Positions 10,064 through 20,866 of a DNA stretch of 64,000 bases are shown here, piece after piece. Source of the DNA: Ptychodera flava. Lineage: Eukaryota; Hemichordata; Enteropneusta; Ptychoderidae. The stretch covers positions 34,749,620 through 34,813,619 of the forward strand of contig NC_091946.1 of assembly GCF_041260155.1 (NCBI RefSeq), written 5' to 3'. A model generated the notes under the pieces. That model searched no databases. It was not told where the DNA came from and saw only the letters and a program-made list of their open reading frames with translations. Positions within the stretch are counted from its first letter, which is position 1. The number at the start of each line of letters is the position of its first letter. The position numbers and the translations under genes were made by a program.

Positions 10064-10371
10064 GACACGATGGCCGAGCTGGTATGGCTGCTCTGGTCCT
10101 GGAGAATGAAGAAACCTTTGACCTCAAAGAATTTTATAACTACGTTACATCTTCGCTACCAAAGTATGCTTGTCCAAAATTCCTGCGCATAATGGAGCAG
10201 CTGGAAACTACTGGCACTTTCAAGTACAAGAAAGGGGATCTTGTTGAAGAAGCATTCAACCCAAACGAGGTCAAGGAGAAGATGTATTATATTGATGATT
10301 CTGGTAGAACATACAAAAACTTGAACAAAGCTGCTTATTTGCATATTTTGGCAGGGAAAGCCAAGCTGTAA
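10064..10371 (+). CDS. SLC27A2-like: Copy A exon 9, C-terminus ending AKL
   Basis: A 308-bp terminal exon starting GACACGATGG and ending at TAA 10369-10371. It encodes HDGRAGMAALVL, the LPKYACPKFLRI helix, and TGTFKYKKGDLVEEAFNP, which holds the A10-type lysine region used in the adenylation half-reaction. The chain ends GKAKL. A C-terminal Ala-Lys-Leu fits the PTS1 consensus and suggests peroxisomal targeting; vertebrate FATP2 ends LKL. It differs from copy B exon 9 at one base (Asn to His). Confidence 0.95.
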
Positions 10372-11350
10372 GGCGAAATTTAGAAGATTATTATTAAGTT
10401 AGCAACGAATAACATATCGTTTATTTCCAACTTTGCACGAGCAAATTTAGTGACCAGCATTGCGCATAGAGTTTATCATTAACCTTTAAGCTACTTTTGA
10501 AAGCAGGGATACCCAAGTTTATAAAGTAATTGTTGAAATTCTGCCTTCTCTCACTCATTTGCAACTTTTATCGTTATTCAAACAATCTGAATTGAGTCAA
10601 TTCGAGCCTCTTTTACACATTAGTAAAACCACATTTAAGTGGAACAAAAGCAATATATATTTTTTATTTATATATTTCCAAACCAATGCCTGTCGAAAGT
10701 CAACTAATAACAGCATTCCAGGTAAATTCCTCTCTCTTGTACAGTGTATAATGTCAATGAGACAGATAGCTTTCCCTATGTAACTATTCTGGCATATCAA
10801 TATTTTAATGGTTAATGTGATTCAATTACAGTGGTTCGTTTTGAACCGTTTACAATACGAAAACTAAACATACTGTCTAAATAGAGGAGTTGCCAACTCT
10901 GTCAGGTGTAATTATTGCCTTGGCAGTTATATCGGTCAATAATAAGGGAAAAAAACTCTGCGAAAGTGAAATCATCAAATTGTCGGGAAAGGGTTACGAG
11001 TAGTCAAAACAACACTACACATCCACGCACTTCCCTCTCAGAACGCATCATTTGTGAGCGTTATTTGTACGGATCTGGTGATGTTGTATTGGCTACATAT
11101 GAACTCCTTCCAGACAAATGCTTCAACTTTCGCATGGTGAATCTTTTGTAATCGACTGATAGTACCTCTAAAAGATAGTTACACTTGACTGTCTTGGCAA
11201 CTTTCTCAACTTAGACAGTATGTCTACTTTCTATATTGCCATATGTTCAACGCAAACCACTGAACCTTTGGCGCAAGTTTGCTATCAATATCAGTTAAGG
11301 GAATTTTTGGCGCCAGTGCTCAATATTGGAATGATCTTAATTCCTTTTGT
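10372..11350. other. Copy A 3' flank (probable 3' UTR and downstream)
   Basis: No gene was recognised. The block is almost identical to 50828-51810 downstream of copy B, so it belongs to the recent duplication. I saw no canonical AATAAA within the first 300 bases, so the transcript end is not assigned. Confidence 0.6.
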
Positions 11351-12689
11351 GAGTCTCCATGAATAAGGTCAAGCAGAGTTATAGGTTGGGCCATATCCGT
11401 GCTTCCGTTCACACAGATACCTCAGACAAGCCTGAGCCAATTCCTTTCAAATTTGGTACAAGGATAATACACTATGGCATACATATGAACGTCCATTAAC
11501 TTGAATGTTGCATGCATAATTAGTGTTTATTTGCATAATTTATGATTTTTGATGAAAAGCTCTAATTTGGAGCTGTAATAGCACATAATGATATATGTCA
11601 ATATTGTGTCAATTCATACTAATTTGCATAGTTGATGAATTTTGTAATAAGGGTGATATGTCTCATAAATACTGTAGCAACTTTGATGAAACTTGATACA
11701 GATCTTGAGAACATTGTCCTACATTGGTGTACAAAGACACTTTGCAGTATTATTTGAATTAATTGCTAATTTGCATATTGAATGAGCCTTCACAATTAGT
11801 GTGCTATGTCCAGAAATTTCTCCACCAAATTTGATGAACAGTGATACAGATGTTTATCTCTTAGTACTGTAATACTGTGTCTAGGTATAAAAAAGTATCA
11901 ATGCAATTAATTGCTAAGTTGCATATTGGATGAACTTTCATAATTAGATTGAATGTTTCATCACATTTGATGGATTGTGCTACAGATGTTGATCTTCCAG
12001 TTATGTAAGGGCATGCAAAGATGTAGCATTGTCATGTCAATTAACTGCTGATTTCTTTAGTTAATGAGTTTTCGTACTTAGACTATTAATTCATGAAACA
12101 GTATATTAAATTTTATGAAACTTGGTACAGATGTTGAGCTGATATTGCTTCAACAGTGAATAAAGACGTTTATCAGTGTCATTTTAATTTATTTCTAATT
12201 TGCATATTTAATGATCTTTCCGTATTAGAGTGATATGTCCAGAAATACTGCATCATATTTGATGAATCTCGGTACAGATGTTGATCTCACAGTGGTGTAA
12301 TACAATTAAATGACACTTAGCAGTCTCCTTTAAATCATTTGCAAATTTGCATAGATAGTAAATTTTATTTTTACGGTGAATGTCCACAATTACTTCATCA
12401 AATTTGTATAAAATGTGGTAGTACTGGTGTTAATCTGTCAGTGTTATAATAGGATGCAAAAATGTTTGGCAAATTCTGTCGATTAATTACTGACCTATTT
12501 AATAACCTTTTTGTAATTAGGGTGGCAGCCCAGATTGCTGTTATGTTTTCACCGCCATGGAACTCACTTCCGGTCATTAGTCCCCGTTTGTATCGCAGTA
12601 TTTTTAATCAATGACCCAATTAATCAACAGGACTCTATCCTCTACTAAAGTACACATTAACAAGGGGGGACTGTGTCATCAACAATGAC
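11351..12689 (+). mobile_element. Satellite-bearing non-autonomous element, copy 1 (Helentron/HINE-like?)
   Basis: It begins near GAGTCTCCATGAATAAGG and GAGTTATAGG and passes through CCGTTCACACAGATACCTCAGA. It carries about eight units of a ~120-bp repeat (core AATTTGATGAAACTTGGTAC, then GATGTTGATCT, then AATTTGCATA). It ends at GTGTCATCAACAATGAC. The same left-to-right layout occurs at 44712-46282 and 51811-52680, and inverted at 42328-44571. No coding frame. Asymmetric ends plus internal tandem repeats recall non-autonomous Helentron-type elements; the class is inferred. Confidence 0.65.
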
Positions 12690-13870
12690 TGGTCTCTTCA
12701 ACGTAATGATACTTTGGTTTTCCGTTTCACTCAATGACATGCAATTTTCGACTATGAAAAGGGCAAATTGCATTCAAAACGTTACGATAAAATTCAATAG
12801 TAAATCCGTCATATTTACTATCATACCCTACCTTAAGGGTTGCTATTACCTTTCACACTCACCCATAATAATTAGCCTTTCACATTTTGTGTACGTCAAT
12901 TTTAAAATATTGGGAATGTTTCTATCTGAGAGATCAAAAAACATGCACAACGATTTTAATGTTTTTTCTTTCAAAGTACAAATTCTCATAAAATTTTTAT
13001 GTTCTTTGGACATTGTTATTGGTAAGAATATTGTACTTTCGACAATTTGCTTTTCCTTGTATTAGTAGTTTTTCTATTCTCAAGAGAGAAAATATGTTTG
13101 CATTTTCTGTCAGCTCTCGTACCATATGATTTTTGAACGAACGATCACCCCTAAATTTGTTTGTTACTCTAGATGTTTTTGATATTCCATTTTTAATTTT
13201 TTGTCATATTTGACTTGGTTTTCTTCAGTTTGCCTTTCAAACAATAATGTATCCATTTCATTCAATTCTTTCTCCAACATGGATTTATTTTTTCTTTCTT
13301 TCTCACGAGTTTATGTTTCCAATAAGACATTGTAAATTTTGAGAATTTCCATTATCACCAGATCAGTAATTATTCTTCAATCATCGGGTTAGGTGAAATA
13401 AGCTTACACCCAATTTGAAATATTGGTTACATGTTTTTACAATAAATTTAATCTTCCAACAAACCAGAGATGAAAATGTAGTGGTCAAGATCCCTCTGCT
13501 GCACAGAGCAATCCTTGTCCTAGTGTAAACAGATGGCCGGATGGTCAGAACAAACACTTGCTGTAATATTGACGTTTCATCGTCATTATTGAGGAGATGG
13601 CGTTGAATTAAACAAAATTAAGTGCCTGGCTAAATAAAGATGCGTTTCTTTCCACAGATAACCATAGATTTATCTTCATGCTAGGTGTGAAAGATACGAA
13701 GTCGATCATTAGCCTCTAAATCTTTGGAATAACCGAGTTTTTTCACTCTTGCATATTCTTTAAAATTCCTCGTACTGAATCGATCAATACCTTTCAAAGA
13801 GCAATTAAAGTCTCCACCAATTACAATATTTTCTAACTATGTAGAATTATTCTGGGTAAAGAAAATGAGA
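12690..13870 (-). pseudogene. Degenerate LINE: APE endonuclease end and linker
   Basis: Read on the minus strand, 13640-13850 encodes IVIGGDFNC followed by a GIDRFST-like segment, the GGDFN motif of APE-type LINE endonucleases. Farther along (about 13170-13270) comes an ELNEMDTLLFERQTEENQ-type linker typical of CR1/L2/Rex-like ORF2 ahead of the RT. Stops and frameshifts are frequent. The same relic lies at 52690-54060 after copy B, so it predates the duplication. Confidence 0.65.
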
Positions 13871-14089
13871 AATGAATGAAGTTGTGAATGAATTGTTGAA
13901 GTTGTGAAATCTACCCCTTAATAAGAACTTTAGAATCTGGAAATCACTTCTCAGAAAACGGTAGGTTACCTGCCAACAAAAGAGACTGGAAAACTCAGTA
14001 TCTATAAAATTTTGACAGAGATTTATCAGAAGACAAATTGCTAGAAAATGATACTTAATCATCATGAATAAATGGTTCAAAAATATCTG

Positions 14090-14240
14090 TCATGCTATCT
14101 TGAGAAGAATTGACCTTGACCTCATTGACTTGGGATAACAGGGGTTTAACCTCAAAACTTGTGTTGCACGCACTATAATTCTTCAATTGTAAAGACGAAG
14201 AAATAAAGTCAGTAGGCTTATATCCACTTTAACCACCTTG
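14090..14240. repeat. Dispersed repeat, second copy at 32420-32610
   Basis: TAAATGGTTC, then GCTATCTTGAGAAGAATTGA, then AGAAATAAAG are shared in order with 32420-32610. There is no coding signal. It is probably part of a retroelement untranslated region. Confidence 0.6.
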
Positions 14241-14249
14241 ACCTGTAAC

Positions 14250-14460
14250 AAACTGTGTCCCTAGTGTGTCCTTATCATTTTCAAATAGTTTTATCTAGTG
14301 CAATCAAATTGAAACAACTCTCAGATTTTACCAAATTGTATCATTGAACATATCAAGGTTTCCACATTTTCGATGCGAGAGGGTGAAATTTTACATTTCC
14401 CCCTAGGCCTCTTGCAACCCTACACAAAGCTCTGGTAGTTTTTTCCAAGTTTTCAATTAT
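14250..14460. repeat. Dispersed repeat, second copy at 56445-56630
   Basis: GTCCCTAGTGTGTCC, GTTTCCACATTTTCGATGCG and CTCTGGTAGTTTTTTCCA occur in the same order in both places. The copies sit downstream of copy A and downstream of the exon 9 relic respectively, so this may be duplicated flank rather than a transposon. Confidence 0.6.
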
Positions 14461-16337
14461 TTAGTTTTGATAAAAAATTCATTAAATACAATCATTTGTT
14501 TTCCACAATCTCTTCCCTCTACTCTAATGTCATTGGTCCTATGCTTACATGGAATACTACTCGTTATTTTTAGATGCGCAGTTGTTAACCAGTGACATGT
14601 ACTTAACTCAAGAACCGTATATAAAAACTGGTAATCAAGAAGAAAAAGCATTGCTTACACATGTGAAAATATTAATGCAGGAGAGACAAAAGAAAAAACT
14701 TTCTGCCACAGTGGCGGGGTAAAAATGCTGCCATACACATTTCCTCCACCAATCACCCCCTCCCGAAATTAAATGGTTCTTCCCTACATTGTGCGTTCAT
14801 TGCCAAAAATTACTGAAATTGTTCTCTGATCACACTTGGTACGCATTTTACATAAGTTGCATATGATTTCAAACATTCCTGTCGCAAAAATGCAAAAAGA
14901 TACAGCTAATAGGGCTTTAAGTCTGAAGGTTTGCCAATACAGTCTATAGAGGCCATACAAGGGACCGAGAACATCAATGATATGGTTGGCGGCCTTATAT
15001 AAGGGGGTGAACAGATAAGAGTGATACTAAAATTCAGTAAATAAATCACTTCAAAACATACGATACATGCATTAAATTTCTCACGATAGGGTTCCACAGA
15101 GGTCACAACTCGGCCCTTTGTGTTTTATCCTGTAATTGAATGACATTTTGGCAACTTCACGATCACTTTAGAAACGGTTTATGCTCATTTAATGTTAAGT
15201 GATACGAGATAATATCAATCACTATCTCTTATTTCAATGTTATGAGAAATCGATAATATATCTTAGTTATACTAAGTGTGTAGTATTTCGTCTTTTTCTC
15301 AAAAGATCGCCAATTAACAGCATTTATAGTGTTATTGCACACAAATTTAGAGACTCTTTACTCTTACTTTGTTATGGTTATTTAAGAGTGACACTTAAGA
15401 CACATGGTTAACTTTTAAAGCCCATGTTACTTCTAATATTACCGATGCTGGAAGACTACTTGGAATGATAAGAAAAAGAAAGGCTTGTCTGTGGATTTCC
15501 TGCCCATGGGGTTTTAAACCTTTTGTAAGAACGAAATTAGCCGTAGTTGTTTGGAGCAGTATACGTATTGGGAAAGTGCTTGGACAAGCTTGCAGCTGTT
15601 CAGCCTAATTTTGTTAGATACATGTGTTGTGTTTTAAAAGTGAGATTTGATATATATTCTTAACTTGATTTATGTGTTAAATTTAAAATTACCAATTCCG
15701 TCTAAAAGGAGCATAATACTTTGGCCGTGTACTAGATTTTTACACATGCTAATCAATTAACGCTCTTCTTGATTGTCAACTTATTTTAAATTTATATATT
15801 ACTGGGCGATCAACTAGACAGAAAAGAACATTTTATGAATTCACCCGGCGACAGAGTCATATTCACAAGCAATTCGTATTTTGATCGCATTCTAAGGCTT
15901 AATGATAGCTTTTATCAAAGATCACAGATTTCAAAGTATCTCGTTTGAATTTTAAAAGCGTTTCTTCTTTGTTGTTTGTCATTCATTTAAATTATCTTTT
16001 TGTCCTTTAATCGATTTTTCTTTCCTTTAAGCGTGGATGTCTATGGTTTTAAACAGCATTAAATATGTTTCAGTTCAAAATTAATAAATTAATTTAAAAT
16101 TAATCAATAAAAAGGCATGAAATTTGTACCCACCGAAAATAACATTAATACTACAGAAATCTTGGCTGAAATAAAGGAATGGGAAAGGAAGATGGGGTGG
16201 AGAGAATATTTCTACAAAGAGGACAGGGAAGAGACACATACAATGGAGTATGATGACAAGTTCAGATAAAAGACTAATCCCTTCCACCTCCGGGGAGAGA
16301 CGTATGACTAGTCGCATATACTGACATTGTACGTGAA
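14461..16337. other. AT-rich spacer, no gene recognised
   Basis: Only short frames without family resemblance were seen. Nothing here extends the SLC27A family. Confidence 0.4.
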
Positions 16338-17287
16338 GACATCATGAGCAATATCAACAGAAAGCAAAGGACAAATTTGTCGCATCAGGAACGCCAAGCC
16401 CTCTCACAGTTATTGAAAGATGACAGAATCACGATAAGAGCTGCGGACAAGGGGTCAGGAATTGTAGTCATGGACACTTATATAGACGCAATCGAACAGG
16501 ACCTCAACAACAACCAAGCAAAAACAGCGCTCAACAAGGACAAAACAAAAATCATAGAAAGGAAGGTGAACCAACTGGTTGACAAGATGTTCAAAGAAGG
16601 ACATATAACAAAACAGCAACAGACATATTTGAAACGAAGAAACACAAAACCAGGTACAGTGAAGAGGACATGCCACTCAAGGAATAGCAGAATTTGCTGA
16701 GGCACAACTGGGTGAACATGTCAAGAACCTATAGCACATACATAAGAGACACACCACATTTCTTCAAACTAATACAACAGGAGGTGAAACAACCATTACC
16801 ACCAAACATCATTTTGTACTGCATGGACGTAAAGCGAAAGATGTCACAGCAATGATTAAACTGGTGCTTGACAACAACCACTTCACGTTCAATGGTAAAA
16901 ATTACACACAGACAGAGGGAACTGCCATTGGCTCATGCTTAGGAATGAATTATGCCTGTACATATGGGAGAATGGGAGAGCACTTTACTCGCAAATAGCC
17001 CAGATAAACCGCTAATACAATGGAGATACGTCGATGATATATGGGGAATATGGATACACGGAGCGGAAAATCTGGAAGCATACCACAGGTTAGCCAATAC
17101 TATACATCTCAATATACAAACCACAATAGAATATTCAACGAGTGAGGTGGAATTTTTAAATGTTACTCTCCGCATCAAAGATGGATTCATTGAAACTGAT
17201 ACGTACACGAAACCGAACGATATACAAGCTCAGAGTGGAACATTGATTTACTCTGATACATTATTAACGATTGAGACTATTAATTAA
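16338..17287 (+). pseudogene. Penelope-like reverse transcriptase, broken
   Basis: 16344-16660 encodes an NLSHQERQALSQLL segment followed by IRAADKGSGIVVMDTYIDAI, the N-terminal RT block of Penelope-like elements. After frame changes, 16855-16950 encodes NNHFTFNGKNYTQTEGTAIG. 16952-17220 then encodes WRYVDDIWGIWIHG (the catalytic YVDD palm) and VEFLNVTLRIKDGFIETDTY. Part of the fingers/palm between 16820 and 16855 is missing, at least two frameshifts are present, and no GIY-YIG endonuclease follows. The element is dead. Confidence 0.8.
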
Positions 17288-18824
17288 TTAAATAGATAAG
17301 ATAAAGATTTAAAACCGGTAAAACCAGACTCATTTAATGCTTTCATTTTATGCACATTTGGAAAGAGATCGTTCAGTCTGGAGTCGACTATGCTGACCAT
17401 AATACACAAGTTTTGTACCAAATTGGAGGAGCGATTTCATGTGTGGTCACTGATCTTATAACTGTATAAGAGAGGTATTGTTTTATAGATAGCAACATTA
17501 GTGTTCTGTAAGGATCGCCACTGAAACAAATTTGACTGTATTGCAATCGTATTCACTCCATCAAGATCACTTTAGTACTGTAACACCCTCCCTTGTAGAG
17601 ATTTTATCTCGAAGCGTCCCTCACGTGGCCAACGCGTGTGAAGATTGGTTCAAGATTTGTTCGTAATTCTCACGCGAGGTGTATTAACATGTAAAGATAC
17701 TACTCTATGTTAATTTTTAAAATGTAAAGATACTGTTCTATGGTATTTTGGCAGAATTAAAACTTGCAGGGGCAATGGCAGATATTCGCACATACCCTCC
17801 CATTGTAGTAATTCCTCTCGCCCGTATTGGGACATCTGGATTCCCTATTCTCTCACTCGCCATGGAATACACACTTACCCTATTTCCATTAAAAAAGCGC
17901 CCGACTGGTTCCCTGCCATATGATTCTGTCCTCCCTATGGGAGTATTGTAAAAATACCATCATATTCTTTTAGTAAGCTGCAAGGGAGAATAGAGTCCCC
18001 TTATTTCCAGGCCACTTACAATGAAAATTGCCAGACCGCCCATTCCCTGCTCGCTGATAAAGAAACACTTGAGTATGAATGCCGACTTGCCGGGAAACGG
18101 TTTGTAAACTATAATACTCTTTATATCTAAAAGCATAGCTTCTCGATGCTGCTTCCTTGTGCAGATTTCACCATGAATTAGATATCAGCGGCCTTTTCTT
18201 ATATGCATGGGTCTAAGATCATTGATGTTCTTGCCTTTTATTAGCTACCTTTGTCCTAATGTCAAACACAAATAGCTAAACATTCATGAAGTTCGGGCTA
18301 TATCGAATCAATGGTGCCGATTTCAACATTTGGGCGACCTATACAATATTGTGTTCTCCCATAAGTCTACGTTTGAAGTTTCACAGCACGTACGATGTTA
18401 ACAGTGTCATGTTGACTCTCGGTAGAAAGTGCCATTGGCACCCATATTGTACTCGTGAGCATTCAATGACAGTCTTTCGTCAGCTGCGTTAAAGTTTTAT
18501 TTTTTCCACCTACTTAATACATATCATTACCAGGAGGTGGAAATAGGACGTTTTTAAATGAAAAGTGCGTTAGCTATGCTGTTCGAACTTTATTCAACAG
18601 GGCAGAATCGGACAGTACGCGACTCGCTTCAACAATTATTTGCCAGCCATTATAAGCTTTGTAGAGCAGTCCGTGTGCGTCAGCGTGACGCCCTTACTTA
18701 AGACGGGTCACGGGCTTGTACTGCTTGTACTCAGAACGTCTGTATGCGTAGACTAGAGTTCGTGTCTATCAGACTTTCAAAAACAACCTATTCTCCTGAC
18801 AGACATTGCAGTTGGGAACACAAA
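17288..18824. other. Spacer upstream of copy B, presumed to hold its promoter
   Basis: No gene was recognised. 17580-17660 (CTTGTAGAGATTTTATCTCG onward) resembles 57712-57780. No convincing TATA box or initiator could be assigned ahead of the copy B start codon. Confidence 0.4.
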
Positions 18825-19305
18825 ATGTCATCGCCGGACGTCAGCAAAGCCTTGAAGATAGCTTCGGGTGCAGTGGCCACTGTAGGTTTGCTGAACTATG
18901 TGTATCCATACTGGCGCCATGATTGGCGTACCATCAGATTTGGTGGGCGGTTTAAGGCAGCTTTAAACAGTCTAATGGAACGAAAGCACTATGTAGTGGA
19001 CATCTTCATGGAGCAAGCAAAGAAGCAGCCATACAAGACATGTGTTATATACAACAACACAATATACACCTACGGGGACATCGATCGTATGTCCAATCAG
19101 TTTGCAAACTTTGTTCGCCGACAGGGACTCAAGCGTGGAGACACCATCGCCATGTTTATGTACAACGAACCAGCGTATTTGTGGATTTACTTTGCTTTTG
19201 CAAAGTTAGGAATAAGTTGCGCCTTCATAAACTACAACTTGCGTGGTGAATCCATCACAAAGTGTCTTGAAGTCACTGGAGCTAGGTTACTGGTGGTAGG
19301 AAATG
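18825..19305 (+). CDS. SLC27A2-like: Copy B exon 1, N-terminus
   Basis: The start is ATG 18825 (MSSPDVSKALKI); copy C starts with the same context, and the upstream in-frame ATG at 18744 is not conserved. Residues about 12-27 (ASGAVATVGLLNYVYP) form a short hydrophobic segment, as in the membrane-associated N-terminus of FATPs. The TYGDIDRMSNQFANF block is the usual AMP-binding-domain entry. The exon should end at 19305, in phase 1, but the donor is GA instead of GT. It is about 90% identical in protein to copy C exon 1. Confidence 0.88.
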
Positions 19306-19307
19306 GA
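19306..19307 (+). other. Mutated splice donor (GA for GT) of copy B exon 1
   Basis: Copy B reads AATG then GAGAGAAT; copy C reads CACG then GTGAGAAT at the same place. One T-to-A change removes the donor dinucleotide, while the following bases remain donor-like. Confidence 0.85.
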
Positions 19308-19832
19308 GAGAATTAGACTGAAGTGTTTTCATTAAAGTTAAATCGTTATAGTTAGCATGACTGCGAATACCTATAACTCACAAATATTAGTTAATTTTCT
19401 ATGCACACTTTGGGCCTACTGCAGTATACATAGTATGTTGGTGTACGAGTAGTACGATTTAAGCTACTTGAAGGCTTCAACGTGCCGTCTACGACTACAA
19501 CTGAGAGGCATGGCCTCTTACAACATTATTGTACGTATGGCGCCCGCTCACTTTAATAGATACGAAGGTCAGGTATCGTGTAATGAAGGTCGTCACTAGA
19601 TTTTCAAAGGTATTGTGCAGCAGGCTGAAACATTATTCACACCCACTAAACACACCATCTCTAACTTCAGTTCCATTCATCCGCGCAATTATCAGACGGT
19701 TCAGCTACTGACAACGACAGCAAAAGCGAAAGACGAAGCCCCCCGGTTCAAAGTTCGATCTTAACATTTTAAGCTCACATTTGGTATATGTATATATACC
19801 AAAGAGAGCTTCTATAATGAGTCAGTGTTTTC

Positions 19833-19944
19833 CGTCTGTCTGTCTGTCTGTCTGTCTGTCTGTATGTATGTATGTATGTATGTATGTATGTATGTATGTA
19901 TGTATGTATGTATGTATGTATGTATGTGTGTATGTGTGTATGGC
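19833..19944. repeat. (GTCT)n then (TATG)n microsatellite in copy B intron 1
   Basis: GTCT units run to about 19862 and TATG units follow. The preceding GGTATATGTATATATACC palindrome and GAGTCAG segment resemble parts of 2190-2260, so it may be the tail of a dispersed element. Confidence 0.85.
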
Positions 19945-20295
19945 TGTCTGTCTTTAATTAATTCATTTATTAATTTGTTACAACCCTTTTAAAGCCGCCG
20001 TTCTCTATCCCAGGTTAGCGCATTAGCGAGTGCTCTACCCAGTTAACATAGTGTCGTTTTCATTGTTTTTTGCCAAACACCGCTATGTAAGTAGATTTAC
20101 AAACATTAACTATTCACGTCGAACGTTGATGGGCGCTTTGGAATACGTACATTTTGGCATGAGGTGTTTCACCGTACGTGATGACAATAGATTTCACCGA
20201 TTGTAGTAGCAGTGCGTCACTTAGCGCCGGATGCAGACCCCGATGTGGACAGTTTGATTTATTAAAAGACTCATGGAGGTTCAAATCACACTCCA

Positions 20296-20866
20296 TGGGA
20301 AACTATACACAGATACCAAACGGTAACTAAGCAAATTCCTTTAAAACGAAATTTATTTCGAAAAATCAAACTAATCACTAAGGGATAAAGTACAAACTGT
20401 AAAAGTTTACAGTGTACTTATTTCAGCTGGTACGGCACTAGGCTCCAGAGTCAGATAGTGAGACAGACCGATGCAGTCCTTGGCTTGCAGGCTTGAGGTT
20501 GCACAAAGTCCACAGGATGGCAGTGAGGTAATGAAGGTCTTGAAAAGTCTTGAAACAAATACTGCTGGAGTTTCCTAAGTCGTGAAGTAACACGTCAAAG
20601 ACGCGATCCCAAATGTATGACAGAAAATCATGCTGCCCCAGTATTTATACTTAAATGGTTATATAAGAGAACATAAGAACAATCTAGAACTTCTATTTAT
20701 ATGCTTATTACTGCTCTAAAAATATCTCCACTTATGACTAAGTGAATTTCCATAAAGTTGTAAACATGAGTAATTGACTTCAAGGTCACGAAGGACAGTG
20801 AACTTAAGAATGTTCTAGATTATTAAACTCGGGTCATGAGTGTGGGGGAAAATGACCTACATAACA
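20296..20866 (-). mobile_element. Solo LTR of the family seen at 37634-40592
   Basis: It shares, in order, AAATTCC, GATGCAGTCCTTGGCTTGCA, GGCTTGAGGTT, AGTCTTGAAA, CCAGTATTTATACTTAAAT and the terminal GACCTACATAACA with both LTRs in intron 6. No internal region or second LTR is attached, which indicates a solo LTR left by recombination. Flanking target duplications could not be recognised, so the left edge is approximate. Confidence 0.75.

Larger units (their letters stand above)
6322..10371 (+). other. SLC27A2-like: Copy A: SLC27A2-like acyl-CoA synthetase, exons 5-9
   Basis: This is the 3' half of a very-long-chain acyl-CoA synthetase / fatty acid transport protein gene. Exons are 6322-6516, 6901-6991, 8733-8925, 9353-9450 and 10064-10371, all with GT-AG borders and matching phases. 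They correspond to residues 326-619 of copy B. No exon 1-4 could be found in the 6.3 kb upstream; they may lie off the left edge behind inserted DNA, or the copy may be truncated. The coding frame is open throughout. Such enzymes activate very-long-chain fatty acids to CoA thioesters at ER or peroxisomal membranes. Confidence 0.85.

Noticed and set aside
10559..11151. Short frames conserved between the 3' flanks of copies A and B (counterparts at 51003-51613)
   Set aside because: The DNA is nearly identical because of recent duplication, so shared frames carry no evidence of selection, and no domain is visible.
18744..18824. Upstream in-frame ATG extending copy B by 27 codons
   Set aside because: The extension is not conserved in copy C, where similarity begins exactly at the MSSPDV start.
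20005..20050. tRNA-like stretch on the minus strand (GGGTAGAGCACTCGCTAATG)
   Set aside because: It has A-box-like wording but no B box GGTTCGANTCC and no cloverleaf; at most a decayed SINE head.
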